This document shows, one piece after another, positions 4,711 to 11,467 of a stretch of DNA of 49,586 nucleotides. The stretch is taken from IMG/VR virus record IMGVR_UViG_3300005253_000020, positions 1 to 49,586 of that record, one strand, 5' to 3'. The translations under genes were made by a program, and so were the position numbers. A model generated the notes under the pieces. The model made no database searches and was not told where the DNA came from. It was given only the letters and a program-made list of their open reading frames with translations. Position 1 is the stretch's first letter, and every line of letters begins with the position of its first letter. The DNA comes from a virus.

Positions 4711-4789
4711 CTGCATCGTGTAAGCTGCTATCAAGATAGATAATTGATGCTAGTACAAACGGCGTTTTGTGAACACGAGCACGATGCAG
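4711..4789 (+). ncRNA. Second folded intergenic element, 79 nt
   Basis: A perfect 10-bp stem (CTGCATCGTG at 4711-4720 with CACGATGCAG at 4780-4789) closes a 59-base interior with two smaller helices: ATCAA/TTGAT extended by GC pairs, and ACAAA/TTTGT with a six-base loop. The 5' arm can alternatively pair with ACACGA at 4775-4780, so two exclusive folds are possible. It occupies the gap between the genes at 4330 and 4833. It is not a tRNA: no anticodon or T arm can be drawn. Confidence 0.5.
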
Positions 4790-4832
4790 ATTTATTGAGA
4801 ATTAACAGAAATAAATACTGGAGATTAGAACT

Positions 4833-5153
4833 ATGAATAATATAGACAAAGACAAAACAGTTATTACACGATGTCCGATAGAAGGTTGCAACGAGATCAT
4901 GGGTAGAAACAATGACGGTGACTTAGTATGTACAACGTGTGAACACGTTGTTGAAATAGGAACCCATACCCATGAGCCAGTAGTGACGCTGCAAGATTCG
5001 CTTGAGATGATGACATCGGATGAAATCGAGAACGCTATCCGTGATGCGGCAAACGGAATTATGGCGGCAGGATATGATCCTGAATTGGTTAGGGTATACA
5101 CCGATCAGATCGTGATATGTGTCACAGAACAGAAATACAGGGAGATGATATGA
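4833..5153 (+). CDS. Zinc-ribbon protein, 106 aa
   Basis: ATG at 4833 follows CTGGAG by nine bases. Residues 14-36 hold C14, C19 and a CxxC at 33-36 (CTTC), a zinc ribbon of the kind found at the N-terminus of transcription-related proteins. The remainder is acidic and helical, ending in a segment that overlaps the start of the radical SAM gene by four bases (ATGA). Coupled translation with that enzyme suggests, but does not prove, a functional link. Confidence 0.7.
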   Translation: MNNIDKDKTVITRCPIEGCNEIMGRNNDGDLVCTTCEHVVEIGTHTHEPVVTLQDSLEMMTSDEIENAIRDAANGIMAAGYDPELVRVYTDQIVICVTEQKYREMI

Positions 5154-6307
5154 GCACACTACTAATCCAATTTAACAGTGATCTGCTAACACAAGACGAA
5201 GATCCAACAGCGAAGAAATACTATGACATGTTGTACGATGGTCGTCGTCCTGGCTACCAGAGATTCGGGCCGACGTGGGAGATTCCACAATGGATAGCCG
5301 AGATGTCCTACGTAGAATCAGACGCAGATGTGTACTTTGCCAATCATGTACATGATGCACTCCGACAGGCCGAGGGATATACCCGCGTGGCGTTCTCAGC
5401 ACTCGACTGTAACTGGAAACTGATACAGAGATTCGCACGGTCGTTTCAGGGTTTGGTTTATGTCGGTGGTTATGTAAACCCAGGCGTATGTAGCTCGCTG
5501 AACGGTAATATTTTGTGGTGCTGTAGCATCAGGGACTACTGTGAACAACGGGAACTTGAGTATAAATCCGGCGTAGACTATCGGTACTTCGCCGGGGCCA
5601 AGACGATAGCACGACTAACACTGTCTACAGGATGTAGGCATATGTGTAAATTCTGTATTGTGCCGAGACATATACGGGAACGTGACTGGCAAGATATATA
5701 TCAGCAAGCCGATGAGATATGTAGATTAAATAGCCCACTGGTCTATATCAACGATAAGACATTCGGGCAGGCTGGGAACTGGTGGCGATTACCGTGCCTG
5801 TTCAAGTATATTGTTCAATATGCGGAAACCACATTCAATGGTTTTATAATCCAGACGACAGCGAGCCAGTTCCTGAAGCTGAATGATGATTTCTTACTGA
5901 AATCTGGTATCAGATATGTAGAACTCGGCGTCGAATCATATAACGATGAGATACTGAGCGATATGCGGAAACCCGCGAATATAGCATCTATTGACGTGGC
6001 TATAGAGAAATTGAGGCGTCTGAGGATTAAGCTGATCCCGAATATCATAGTCGGTCTACCGGGTGAGAGCTACGCCACATACGCCAATACGATACGCTGG
6101 TGTTACAACAACCGGGACGTGATCTCACATATCAACGTCTACAATCTGGCACTGTACGATGACGCCGAGTTGTCAAGAGAGATTGAGCACATCGATGCTG
6201 ACCTGGATGAGAATAGCACGGGCAAGAGTTACTATAAAGATCAGACCGTACACGAGTGGGCAGCATCAGCGTTCTACTCGTTCGGTATGGCTGCATTACG
6301 GAGATAG
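5150..6307 (+). CDS. Radical SAM enzyme, 385 aa
   Basis: The CxxxCxxC iron-sulfur motif is at residues 162-169 (CRHMCKFC), preceded by a typical β strand (ARLTLSTG), and followed by the barrel elements expected of the family, including VELGVES and a late glycine-rich strand (IIVGLPGES). The 150-residue N-terminal part has a GLVYVGGYVNPG segment like that in B12-binding or methylthiotransferase relatives, though a cobalamin-binding His is not clear. ATG at 5150 with GGAGATG is chosen over the longer frame from 5117. The substrate is unknown: base or tRNA modification, or a cofactor step, are possible. The chemistry (4Fe-4S, S-adenosylmethionine) is inferred from the family. Confidence 0.9.
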   Translation: MSTLLIQFNSDLLTQDEDPTAKKYYDMLYDGRRPGYQRFGPTWEIPQWIAEMSYVESDADVYFANHVHDALRQAEGYTRVAFSALDCNWKLIQRFARSFQGLVYVGGYVNPGVCSSLNGNILWCCSIRDYCEQRELEYKSGVDYRYFAGAKTIARLTLSTGCRHMCKFCIVPRHIRERDWQDIYQQADEICRLNSPLVYINDKTFGQAGNWWRLPCLFKYIVQYAETTFNGFIIQTTASQFLKLNDDFLLKSGIRYVELGVESYNDEILSDMRKPANIASIDVAIEKLRRLRIKLIPNIIVGLPGESYATYANTIRWCYNNRDVISHINVYNLALYDDAELSREIEHIDADLDENSTGKSYYKDQTVHEWAASAFYSFGMAALRR

Positions 6308-6310
6308 AAT

Positions 6311-6820
6311 ATGATACCTAAATTAGTACAAAAAGTCTGGAAGGTTATTCAGGACATAAGCATAGAACATCACAAAGAGATGTACTCTATGCTTGGGGTG
6401 AAACTTTCACCGAAAGATTATGACCCTGAGTCCTGGTATGGTGGCATGTCTCATCCACACACGGGAAAATGCTTGCCAAAGAAATATCAGCTTAAAGCTA
6501 CAATAGCCCGGTTACTTATGGGAATAGCGACCGAACGACCTGTGGGTAAAGAAAAATCTGACACTTACCTTTGGATAGTCTGGCCGGAAGGGGACGGCGT
6601 GCCAATATACCAACACAGTGTGCATGGTGTTAATTGGCTTTCCAACAAACCTGTTGATTATCACGATGGGACTTTTGGTATGGTGCCTAAGTGCCGATTG
6701 AAACCATCTAAAGGCAAGTTATTATCGTCTGGTCAATACGGTTTGGGCGTCCCTTATACGATAGCCTGTAGCCTATGGACTAAAAATGTAGTAGACACAT
6801 TACCTGAATTGGAGAACTAA
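6311..6820 (+). CDS. Unknown protein, 169 aa
   Basis: It starts three bases after the radical SAM stop, with GAGAT upstream. The soluble 169-residue product has a helical N-terminus, a His-rich segment (MSHPHTGK) near residues 47-54, and a β-rich second half with many Gly and Trp residues. No catalytic signature is evident. The immediate spacing to the radical SAM gene makes it a candidate partner or substrate protein. Confidence 0.7.
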   Translation: MIPKLVQKVWKVIQDISIEHHKEMYSMLGVKLSPKDYDPESWYGGMSHPHTGKCLPKKYQLKATIARLLMGIATERPVGKEKSDTYLWIVWPEGDGVPIYQHSVHGVNWLSNKPVDYHDGTFGMVPKCRLKPSKGKLLSSGQYGLGVPYTIACSLWTKNVVDTLPELEN

Positions 6821-6823
6821 AAT

Positions 6824-7105
6824 ATGCTGATTAGAATAATCACAGAACGTAAAAATGTACGCTGGATCTGTGAACTGGTAGGTGAGTTCTTCCCGAACTT
6901 CACAGTCTACCGGGCTGTCGGGTATTGGCGGGGCAAATATGAGAAATCACTCGTGATCGAAATCGACACGATGAATGAGACGCCATTGTTGCTCGACGCT
7001 AATATCAGGATGGTCTGTCGTAAGATCTGCGGTTACAATAAACAACAGTCAGTGCTCGTGCAGAAAATTGAATCGAAGAGTGAACTATTAAAGGGGAATT
7101 GCTGA
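6824..7105 (+). CDS. Unknown protein, 93 aa
   Basis: ATG at 6824 follows GGAGAAC and lies three bases after the previous stop. The product has an α/β character: β strand (LIRIITE), helix, then an aromatic segment (TVYRAVGYWRGKYEKSLVIEI), a second strand and a C-terminal helix ending near KSELL. The layout recalls small phage proteins of ferredoxin-like fold but no family is certain. Its TGA overlaps the next ATG. It belongs to the same coupled run as the radical SAM gene. Confidence 0.65.
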   Translation: MLIRIITERKNVRWICELVGEFFPNFTVYRAVGYWRGKYEKSLVIEIDTMNETPLLLDANIRMVCRKICGYNKQQSVLVQKIESKSELLKGNC

Positions 7106-7455
7106 TGGATAAGAACTGGTCTGCACAAAATACTAAAGGTATCCTGGCGAGCGTAAAACGTGTTCTCGCTTCTGGAGATTGCACAAAACTCACCAAGGAT
7201 GCGTATATACACATTACCCTGCACATGGGGTTCATCGCCCATTATAGCAGAGCTGGTTTTTGCGATGTCTATAAGGACACCGAGAAATTACGACACAGAC
7301 TACTCACTTCAGAGATGTCTGATAGCCCAATGACGAATGATTATGACGCTGATAGATATATGCGAAATCCTTGGTTCCAGCGAGAATATGGAACTGAGTA
7401 TTGTCAATCGGTGGTAGATTGTAATCAGGGAATAGTTCAATTAGCCAGAAACTAG
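7105..7455 (+). CDS. Unknown protein, 116 aa
   Basis: The ATG at 7105 overlaps the previous stop and follows AAGGGGA; TTG and CTG codons just upstream extend the frame but are less likely starts. The 116-residue protein is soluble, mixed helical, with three scattered cysteines and no recognisable motif. It precedes the HNH homing endonuclease by seven bases. Confidence 0.6.
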   Translation: MDKNWSAQNTKGILASVKRVLASGDCTKLTKDAYIHITLHMGFIAHYSRAGFCDVYKDTEKLRHRLLTSEMSDSPMTNDYDADRYMRNPWFQREYGTEYCQSVVDCNQGIVQLARN

Positions 7456-7462
7456 GTGATCC

Positions 7463-7810
7463 ATGATCGAAATCCCGCTATCAAATCGTGATTTCCCGGC
7501 ACTCGTGTCAGACTGTGATGCCGATCTAGTATCGCGATATACGTGGTACGCCAAGAAATCCCGGCATGGCTGGTATGTCTGTACGACGATACGTATCGGT
7601 AAACGCCGTGATAATAAACGGCTGACTGTCAGATTACATCGGTTAATTATGCAGTGCCCTGATGACATGACTGTCGATCACTTAAATTATAATCACTGGG
7701 ACAACACCCGCGAGAACCTGGAGGTGGTAACGGGTCTTGAGAATAATCGGCGACAGCATCTGTATAACCAAGAAGATATGATGAAACGTATTCACGGAGA
7801 ACCAGAATGA
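7463..7810 (+). CDS. HNH homing endonuclease, 115 aa
   Basis: The core is LHRLIM (55-60) followed by VDHLNYNHWDNTRENLEVVT (residues 72-91): the first His of the HNH motif, the metal-coordinating Asp-His pair, the central Asn and the NLE tail of the HNH_3 family. The N-terminal 50 residues match the small β domain (W.....G.YV..) common in phage HNH endonucleases. Such genes are mobile and insert between ordinary phage genes. It overlaps the next gene by four bases (ATGA), so it has settled into the operon. It cuts DNA at an unknown site. Confidence 0.9.
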   Translation: MIEIPLSNRDFPALVSDCDADLVSRYTWYAKKSRHGWYVCTTIRIGKRRDNKRLTVRLHRLIMQCPDDMTVDHLNYNHWDNTRENLEVVTGLENNRRQHLYNQEDMMKRIHGEPE

Positions 7811-8001
7811 AAGCGATAATACATTACCTGCTATTGGAGTGTAAGAAATACCGTAACGAGATTTATCCGTTACGTAATAAGGTTGACAACGACGAGGGCA
7901 CTTGCTCGTATGATGAGGCTTATACTGAATGGCTTGAATCGGTACATGCCACAATAGAACAACATTTTGAGGACGCAGGATTGCTGGAGGAAATAGAATG
8001 A
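7807..8001 (+). CDS. Small acidic helical protein, 64 aa
   Basis: Coupled to the HNH gene by ATGA overlap. The 64-residue product is almost entirely helical, with an N-terminal amphipathic helix and an acidic C-terminus ending LLEEIE. No signature motif. Probably a small adaptor or regulator; unknown function. Confidence 0.6.
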   Translation: MKAIIHYLLLECKKYRNEIYPLRNKVDNDEGTCSYDEAYTEWLESVHATIEQHFEDAGLLEEIE

Positions 8002-8252
8002 GAATCTCAGAGACATATGTAAAGATTAAGGTCAGAATCAAGGAGTTCTTCGGCGACGAGATCAGCACGGGACTGACTATCACCAAGCCGGAGAAACGCA
8101 GGCCGAAACATCGGGCCGGTGAGCACTGCATCACGATTAAAGAGAACAAGGGTAGCGTGCTCATCAAGTGCTGGAAGTGTGGCAAGGAACTGTGGGTTCG
8201 TAAAAGCTCACCGTGTCACGATAAGGGGCTCTGTGGAAATTGTGTTTATTGA
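7998..8252 (+). CDS. Basic zinc-ribbon protein, 84 aa
   Basis: ATG at 7998 with GGAGG upstream, overlapping the preceding stop. The product has CWKC at 58-61 and a second half-site (C73, CGNC at 79-82), with a basic N-terminal 40 residues (KPEKRRPKHR). The basic arm plus zinc ribbon suggests DNA or RNA contact. It is one of at least ten small Cys-pair proteins in the rightward block. Confidence 0.7.
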   Translation: MRISETYVKIKVRIKEFFGDEISTGLTITKPEKRRPKHRAGEHCITIKENKGSVLIKCWKCGKELWVRKSSPCHDKGLCGNCVY

Positions 8253-8264
8253 GGAGGTGGAGTG

Positions 8265-8495
8265 ATGTGGAATCCATTCAAAAAGAAAAAGTCCCATGTA
8301 TGGCAACCTGTCTTTAATGGGAGGACATCGGACGAACAAAGGGTGGCTGAGAGTCTAATTAATGAGCAGAAGTGCCCAGACTGTGAGAGCAAGAAATTCT
8401 ATGAGGGACCGAGTGGGGGTGCGTCTACTAACTTTCAATGTGCTGATTGCAAGAGTGAATTTAATATATCACCATTTACAGCGGAAAGGATATAA
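8265..8495 (+). CDS. Zinc-ribbon protein, 76 aa
   Basis: A strong GAGGAGGTGG precedes the ATG at 8265; the GTG at 8262 lies too near it. The sequence has CPDC (near 37-40) and CADC (near 60-63), the classic spacing of a zinc ribbon, with a basic N-terminus (FKKKKS). The central GPSGGAS loop fits the turn of the ribbon. It resembles the N-terminal part of transcription-elongation-type ribbons but the target is unknown. Confidence 0.7.
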   Translation: MWNPFKKKKSHVWQPVFNGRTSDEQRVAESLINEQKCPDCESKKFYEGPSGGASTNFQCADCKSEFNISPFTAERI

Positions 8496-8496
8496 C

Positions 8497-9024
8497 ATGA
8501 GCAGAAACTGGTACCAACAAGCAAAGGTCGAGATCAAGTTCCAGTTCGGTGATGACTGGGAACTGTTTGTTGATCTACTCGCGGCAACATCACCACGCAA
8601 GCATGTCAGAGCTAATTGGAACCTGGCTCGGCGAGTCTATGACAAATATAAGACTGATAGCTTTGCGTTCTGTGCTGAACTGCCTGGCGTGTTACCGACA
8701 CATCGGCCCAACATCTTCAGAGCATTAAATGGTGAACCACTATCAGGTCGTAAGGTCAGAGCGTTCGCTGCGAATCTGAAGGGGGATCTCAGCCAGGTCT
8801 GCGTTGATGTATGGATGCTGCGGTATTTCAACTTCGATGATAGGCCGACAGAGCGAACATACCAAGCCGTGGTAGCCGCCGTAAAAGAAGCTGCAAGAAT
8901 AGTAGGCTGGGAACCCGCCGAGATGCAGGCGTCTTTGTGGTGCCAGTCGTTACGTAACGCGGGCCGCGAGCCGAAGAGTTTTCTTGGTGCGGCATACGCA
9001 GATAGACAGATGTTAATGTTTTAG
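8497..9024 (+). CDS. Possible HhH-GPD (endonuclease III-like) phage protein, 175 aa
   Basis: The open frame extends upstream to 8362, but ATG at 8497 with GGAAAGGA is the natural start, one base after the previous gene's stop. The sequence has the ordered elements of the HhH-GPD fold: an LLAATSPR helix (27-34), a helix-turn segment ending LSGRKVRAFAANL (near 82-94), and VCVDVWMLRYF (near 101-111), where Asp would be the conserved catalytic acid following the hairpin. A typical 4Fe-4S cluster is absent. Related phage proteins are usually unannotated. Base excision, or binding without catalysis, are both possible. Confidence 0.55.
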   Translation: MSRNWYQQAKVEIKFQFGDDWELFVDLLAATSPRKHVRANWNLARRVYDKYKTDSFAFCAELPGVLPTHRPNIFRALNGEPLSGRKVRAFAANLKGDLSQVCVDVWMLRYFNFDDRPTERTYQAVVAAVKEAARIVGWEPAEMQASLWCQSLRNAGREPKSFLGAAYADRQMLMF

Positions 9025-9035
9025 GAGGTAAAAAG

Positions 9036-9326
9036 ATGCAAAAAAGAGGTCAACTAACGGATAGAATCAGGATGAAGTCAAAAGAACTACTTGGATATGA
9101 GATTGGGGTGACGGAGTTACGGTTAATGCCTTATATCCAATATACGATGACTAATAAACAAAGGATTGACCCGAGACATTGCTCCCAAGACGATAGGGAT
9201 ATCCTGCAAAAATGGAGGGAAGCGGGACATATTGAAGGCGGGGCCGGTGGACTTCGAATCACGGAGAATTTTTGGAATATTATCTGTGAGATAATCCGCT
9301 TGGGGTATGTTGATTTAGATGAGTGA
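9036..9326 (+). CDS. Unknown protein, 96 aa
   Basis: A strong AGGAGGTAAAAAG site precedes this ATG. The 96-residue basic-then-acidic protein looks like a winged-helix type small domain: helix (LTDRIRMKSKELL), strand-like middle, and a helix (QDDRDILQKWREAGHI) followed by a glycine-rich turn (EGGAGGLRI), a combination reminiscent of a helix-turn-helix with wing. No family is assigned. It could regulate early transcription. Confidence 0.6.
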   Translation: MQKRGQLTDRIRMKSKELLGYEIGVTELRLMPYIQYTMTNKQRIDPRHCSQDDRDILQKWREAGHIEGGAGGLRITENFWNIICEIIRLGYVDLDE

Positions 9327-9337
9327 GGGGAAAATAG

Positions 9338-9685
9338 ATGCCAAATAGATATCAAGTACTAAATGAAGAGACGTACGAGGTCCTTCAGCTTGACTGTACG
9401 GACAAGCGTGACGTACTCGTGGAGCTACTGCGGCGGCTCGGGCTCAAGCTAGTCAAGACCGCTGACAACGCGGCCGGTGAGTGCTCTGTGTGTATGGGAA
9501 CGTTTCGAGAAGATCTGCCGCACTACGCTAAGGGCATGTGTAAGTACTGCTACCAGGTGGGCAGGCACCGTAAACGTGCCGATCTGGAAACTATGGTTGA
9601 TAAGTGCCGGACCTGCGAGTATGGGCTTCGGCGAGACTGTCAATTGACACGAATCGGAATTTGCGTAAGGGAAGAACCGGCATGA
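9338..9685 (+). CDS. Zinc-binding protein with two Cys clusters, 115 aa
   Basis: Two groups of cysteines are visible: CSVC near 49-52 with CKYC near 68-71, and CRTC near 90-93 with further Cys near 100 and 108. This pattern suggests two zinc sites. The N-terminal 40 residues form an α/β segment with no metal ligands. GAGGGGAAAATAG precedes the ATG. Its TGA overlaps a possible 27-codon ORF (9682-9765). Likely a nucleic-acid or protein-binding regulator. Confidence 0.65.
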   Translation: MPNRYQVLNEETYEVLQLDCTDKRDVLVELLRRLGLKLVKTADNAAGECSVCMGTFREDLPHYAKGMCKYCYQVGRHRKRADLETMVDKCRTCEYGLRRDCQLTRIGICVREEPA

Positions 9686-9765
9686 AACCAATATTGCAAT
9701 ATCCTAATTATCTCGTATCTTCAACGGGTTTGGAGTTTCTTCTGCGACCATACGTGATATTGTAA
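9682..9765 (+). CDS. Possible 27-residue leader peptide
   Basis: An ATGA-coupled 27-codon frame that ends just where the next promoter's −35 box lies. It has no clear ribosome site of its own beyond GGAAG and no homologue evident. It also overlaps a TTGCAA...TATCTT promoter-like pattern (9694-9721). I list it with low confidence as an alternative to plain intergenic DNA. Confidence 0.2.
   Translation: MKPILQYPNYLVSSTGLEFLLRPYVIL
9694..9721 (+). promoter_or_regulatory. Weak promoter-like motif
   Basis: TTGCAA at 9694-9699, a 16-bp spacer and TATCTT at 9716-9721 fit the pattern seen at 3591. The spacer begins TATCC, close to the ATCC start of the spacer at 3597. It lies in the gap before the 9825 gene, 60 bp upstream of a better candidate. 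Confidence 0.3.
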
Positions 9766-9788
9766 AGCGTAGGATGTGGAAGTATATT
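9760..9788 (+). promoter_or_regulatory. Promoter before the 9825 gene
   Basis: TTGTAA (9760-9765), a 17-bp spacer and TATATT (9783-9788) give a plausible promoter; a start near 9795 leaves a 30-base leader that contains AAGGAG before the ATG at 9825. The gap from 9686 to 9824 is the largest between genes in this part of the rightward block, which supports internal initiation here. Confidence 0.5.
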
Positions 9789-9824
9789 TAACCAAGAAGA
9801 GTGTATGTATTAAGGAGCAGAAAG

Positions 9825-10223
9825 ATGAAACAGTTTGAAGTAAAAGAATGTCACGATATTATACACAATTGGTATATCGACAGAGGGACAGAAGACTATA
9901 TGCACAGAGATGGTGAGATCGTCCACGGTGCAGTAGAGTATTGGCCCACCCGAGAACAGGCCCAGGCCGTGCTGGATAAGTTCCAACCTCCGCATGTGTG
10001 GGAGCATGGGGATGTGTTCAGATGGATTGAACCTATCGGGGATGGGTCTGTGATGGTATACCTGATAATAGACGCAGGACCGGTCGTATATACTTTGGTG
10101 TCAGAGCCGGAAGATCATGTCGATTATCACCCTGCCGTAGCATGTCCTGAGCCAGTCAAATTGTTGGAGAACGCTACGTTCCTCTTCAATATCAGGGAGA
10201 AATTTAATGCCAATAAAAGTTAA
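9825..10223 (+). CDS. Unknown protein, 132 aa
   Basis: ATG at 9825 with AAGGAG nine bases upstream is preferred over the GTG at 9801 that opens the frame. The product is acidic, with a helix near residues 45-56 (PTREQAQAVLDK) of the type seen in phage DUF proteins, followed by a β-rich part. No catalytic motif. It overlaps the next gene by 17 bases. Confidence 0.65.
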   Translation: MKQFEVKECHDIIHNWYIDRGTEDYMHRDGEIVHGAVEYWPTREQAQAVLDKFQPPHVWEHGDVFRWIEPIGDGSVMVYLIIDAGPVVYTLVSEPEDHVDYHPAVACPEPVKLLENATFLFNIREKFNANKS

Positions 10224-10392
10224 ATACAACAGCGACGAAGCGAAGCACATCGCTCGTCTGGCCGACACATTGGCTGATAAGCTGATCGCCGGGGAGTCTC
10301 TCAGGCTGGCATTACCGATAGCCCGACTAGTCTATGAGAAGGTGACCGCATCGTACAAACATATCGAGAAAAAACACGGTGAAGTCGTATAA
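10207..10392 (+). CDS. Small basic helical protein, 61 aa
   Basis: Starts inside the previous gene after GGGAGAAATTTA. The 61-residue product is almost entirely helical and basic at both ends, without cysteine or membrane segments. It resembles a small dimeric helix-bundle protein. Unknown function; possible DNA-binding or assembly partner. Confidence 0.55.
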   Translation: MPIKVKYNSDEAKHIARLADTLADKLIAGESLRLALPIARLVYEKVTASYKHIEKKHGEVV

Positions 10393-10398
10393 TCTGAG

Positions 10399-10433
10399 TT
10401 GCAAAATGGGGTCAAATGGAGTATATTAGAATG
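10399..10433 (+). promoter_or_regulatory. Promoter-like element sharing a 35-bp signature with the leftward promoter
   Basis: TTGCAA (10399-10404), a 17-bp spacer containing TGGGGTCAAA (10407-10416), and TATATT (10422-10427) are followed by AGA and ATG at 10431. The − strand element before the HNH gene (1482-1448) has the same spacing, the same TGGGGTCAAA at the same place, and the same TAGAATG ending. The geometry puts the start codon three bases after the −10 box in both cases. Confidence 0.55.
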
Positions 10434-10847
10434 AGCGAAAAAATCAAAACAACAATGACCGAATTTCAGATAATTGTTTTCAGGCTTAGACACCACGAAC
10501 ACTTCGGGAGGTCAACTGAGGAAGCTGCTGCCATCTTGGAGACATCACCTAGTTCTATCCGCAATGCTCTGTCCGCAGTGCGTCGAACGTCCCCACAACT
10601 ATTCCCGATTTTAAGTCGGAAAGACTGGACGATCTGGCGATGGTGGACAGAGCATAAGCGGACGATGAAGCAGATAGTTAAGATCATGGATCTGTCATAT
10701 AAGACCGTACAGACCAAACTGCTCAGGACACGCAAGAAATTGGGCCTTACAGGAGTAGACCGCGAGCACGAGCATCCGCACCTTCGATACGAAGACATCG
10801 AGCATAATATTGGTAACCCCGACTGGGGTATAAAACAAATTTTCTAA
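10431..10847 (+). CDS. Helix-turn-helix transcription regulator, sigma region 4-like, 138 aa
   Basis: Two helix-turn-helix segments are visible: STEEAAAILETSPSSIRNAL (near 28-47) and TMKQIVKIMDLSYKTVQTKL (near 78-97), each with the pattern of sigma-70 region 4 or LuxR-type proteins. The second is followed by a basic tail. The product likely binds promoter DNA and may switch early to later transcription. The ATG at 10431 has GGAG nine bases upstream; an ATG at 10416 is an alternative. The gene's 5' end carries the 35-bp signature shared with the leftward promoter, making it a plausible self- or cross-regulated regulator. Confidence 0.75.
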   Translation: MSEKIKTTMTEFQIIVFRLRHHEHFGRSTEEAAAILETSPSSIRNALSAVRRTSPQLFPILSRKDWTIWRWWTEHKRTMKQIVKIMDLSYKTVQTKLLRTRKKLGLTGVDREHEHPHLRYEDIEHNIGNPDWGIKQIF

Positions 10848-10851
10848 CGGG

Positions 10852-10909
10852 GTCAGTGCCACCATCAGGCTATTGAAGTCATATATAAAGAAATGGGATA
10901 GGCACTGGC
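10852..10909 (+). promoter_or_regulatory. Hairpin in the leader of the MazG-like gene
   Basis: CAGTGCC (10854-10860) pairs with GGCACTG (10901-10907), extendable to nine pairs with a G-U, and CCAT/ATGG (10862-10865 with 10893-10896) continues it inward. It fills most of the 88-base gap before ATG 10936, ending 13 bases before the ribosome site. It may control transcription read-through or translation of that gene. Confidence 0.35.
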
Positions 10910-10935
10910 TCTTAACTTTTACTGGAGGTGGAAAA

Positions 10936-11343
10936 ATGAGATGTAGTAAATGTAATCTAATAGAACCCATCTGCACGTTCGGGCCTGGGGATACAGGTCG
11001 GTATGGCCACCCCAAGTTCTATGAGATGCTCGAAGCAATGGCTGAACTACACAGTAGAAAGAATCACGACTATGCAGGCACCTCTGACCCCCTCAAGAAC
11101 CTTCGGGCCTGTGAACGCCTTGAAATCAAACCGTTCATAGGTGTAATGGTCCGGCTACAAGACAAGTGGTCCCGGCTCGAAGAGTTTATCAAGAGTGGTA
11201 AGCTGATGGTCAAAGGTGAATCGGTCAAGGACACGCTGATGGACAACGCCGTGTACTCAATCCTGGCGATCATATTGTATGAGGAGCAGGAGGAAGCAGA
11301 TCCCGATGACACATTGGGAGACGCCCAATGCGAACAGCCCTAA
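10936..11343 (+). CDS. MazG/Nmad1 (DUF1599)-like protein, 135 aa
   Basis: After a short N-terminal CSKC zinc-type pair (4-7), the protein matches the DUF1599 or Nmad1 pattern: a helix with the KNHDYAG sequence near 47-53, then a helix with RLQDKWSRLEE (near 73-83), then KDTLMDNAVYSILAI (near 101-115). The acidic and Asn residues of these helices form the metal-binding site of MazG-like NTP pyrophosphatases. ATG at 10936 follows a good GGAGGTGG; the frame extends further upstream but without signal. It likely hydrolyses or handles modified nucleotides. It overlaps a small membrane ORF downstream. Confidence 0.75.
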   Translation: MRCSKCNLIEPICTFGPGDTGRYGHPKFYEMLEAMAELHSRKNHDYAGTSDPLKNLRACERLEIKPFIGVMVRLQDKWSRLEEFIKSGKLMVKGESVKDTLMDNAVYSILAIILYEEQEEADPDDTLGDAQCEQP

Positions 11344-11465
11344 TGTGGACTATGGTGTTGTCATTTTTCGGGCTGGGCATCTGTGATCTGCGGGCCGGGG
11401 AATGGCGAATGGGTATAGTCTCGCTGCTGCTAGGTGTGGTGCAGTTAATTATTTTCTGGAGGTAA
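11328..11465 (+). CDS. Two-span membrane mini-protein, 45 aa
   Basis: The frame has ATG at 11328 with GGGAG upstream and ends in TAA two bases before the next ATG. It encodes two hydrophobic spans, residues 4-19 (ALMWTMVLSFFGLGIC) and 28-44 (MGIVSLLLGVVQLIIFW), separated by a short charged loop (DLRAGEWR). Such 45-residue two-span proteins are the size of small holins or antiholins, and no holin is otherwise placed with certainty. Its location amid nucleotide-metabolism genes makes a superinfection or membrane-anchoring role equally possible. Confidence 0.6.
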   Translation: MRTALMWTMVLSFFGLGICDLRAGEWRMGIVSLLLGVVQLIIFWR

Positions 11466-11467
11466 CA

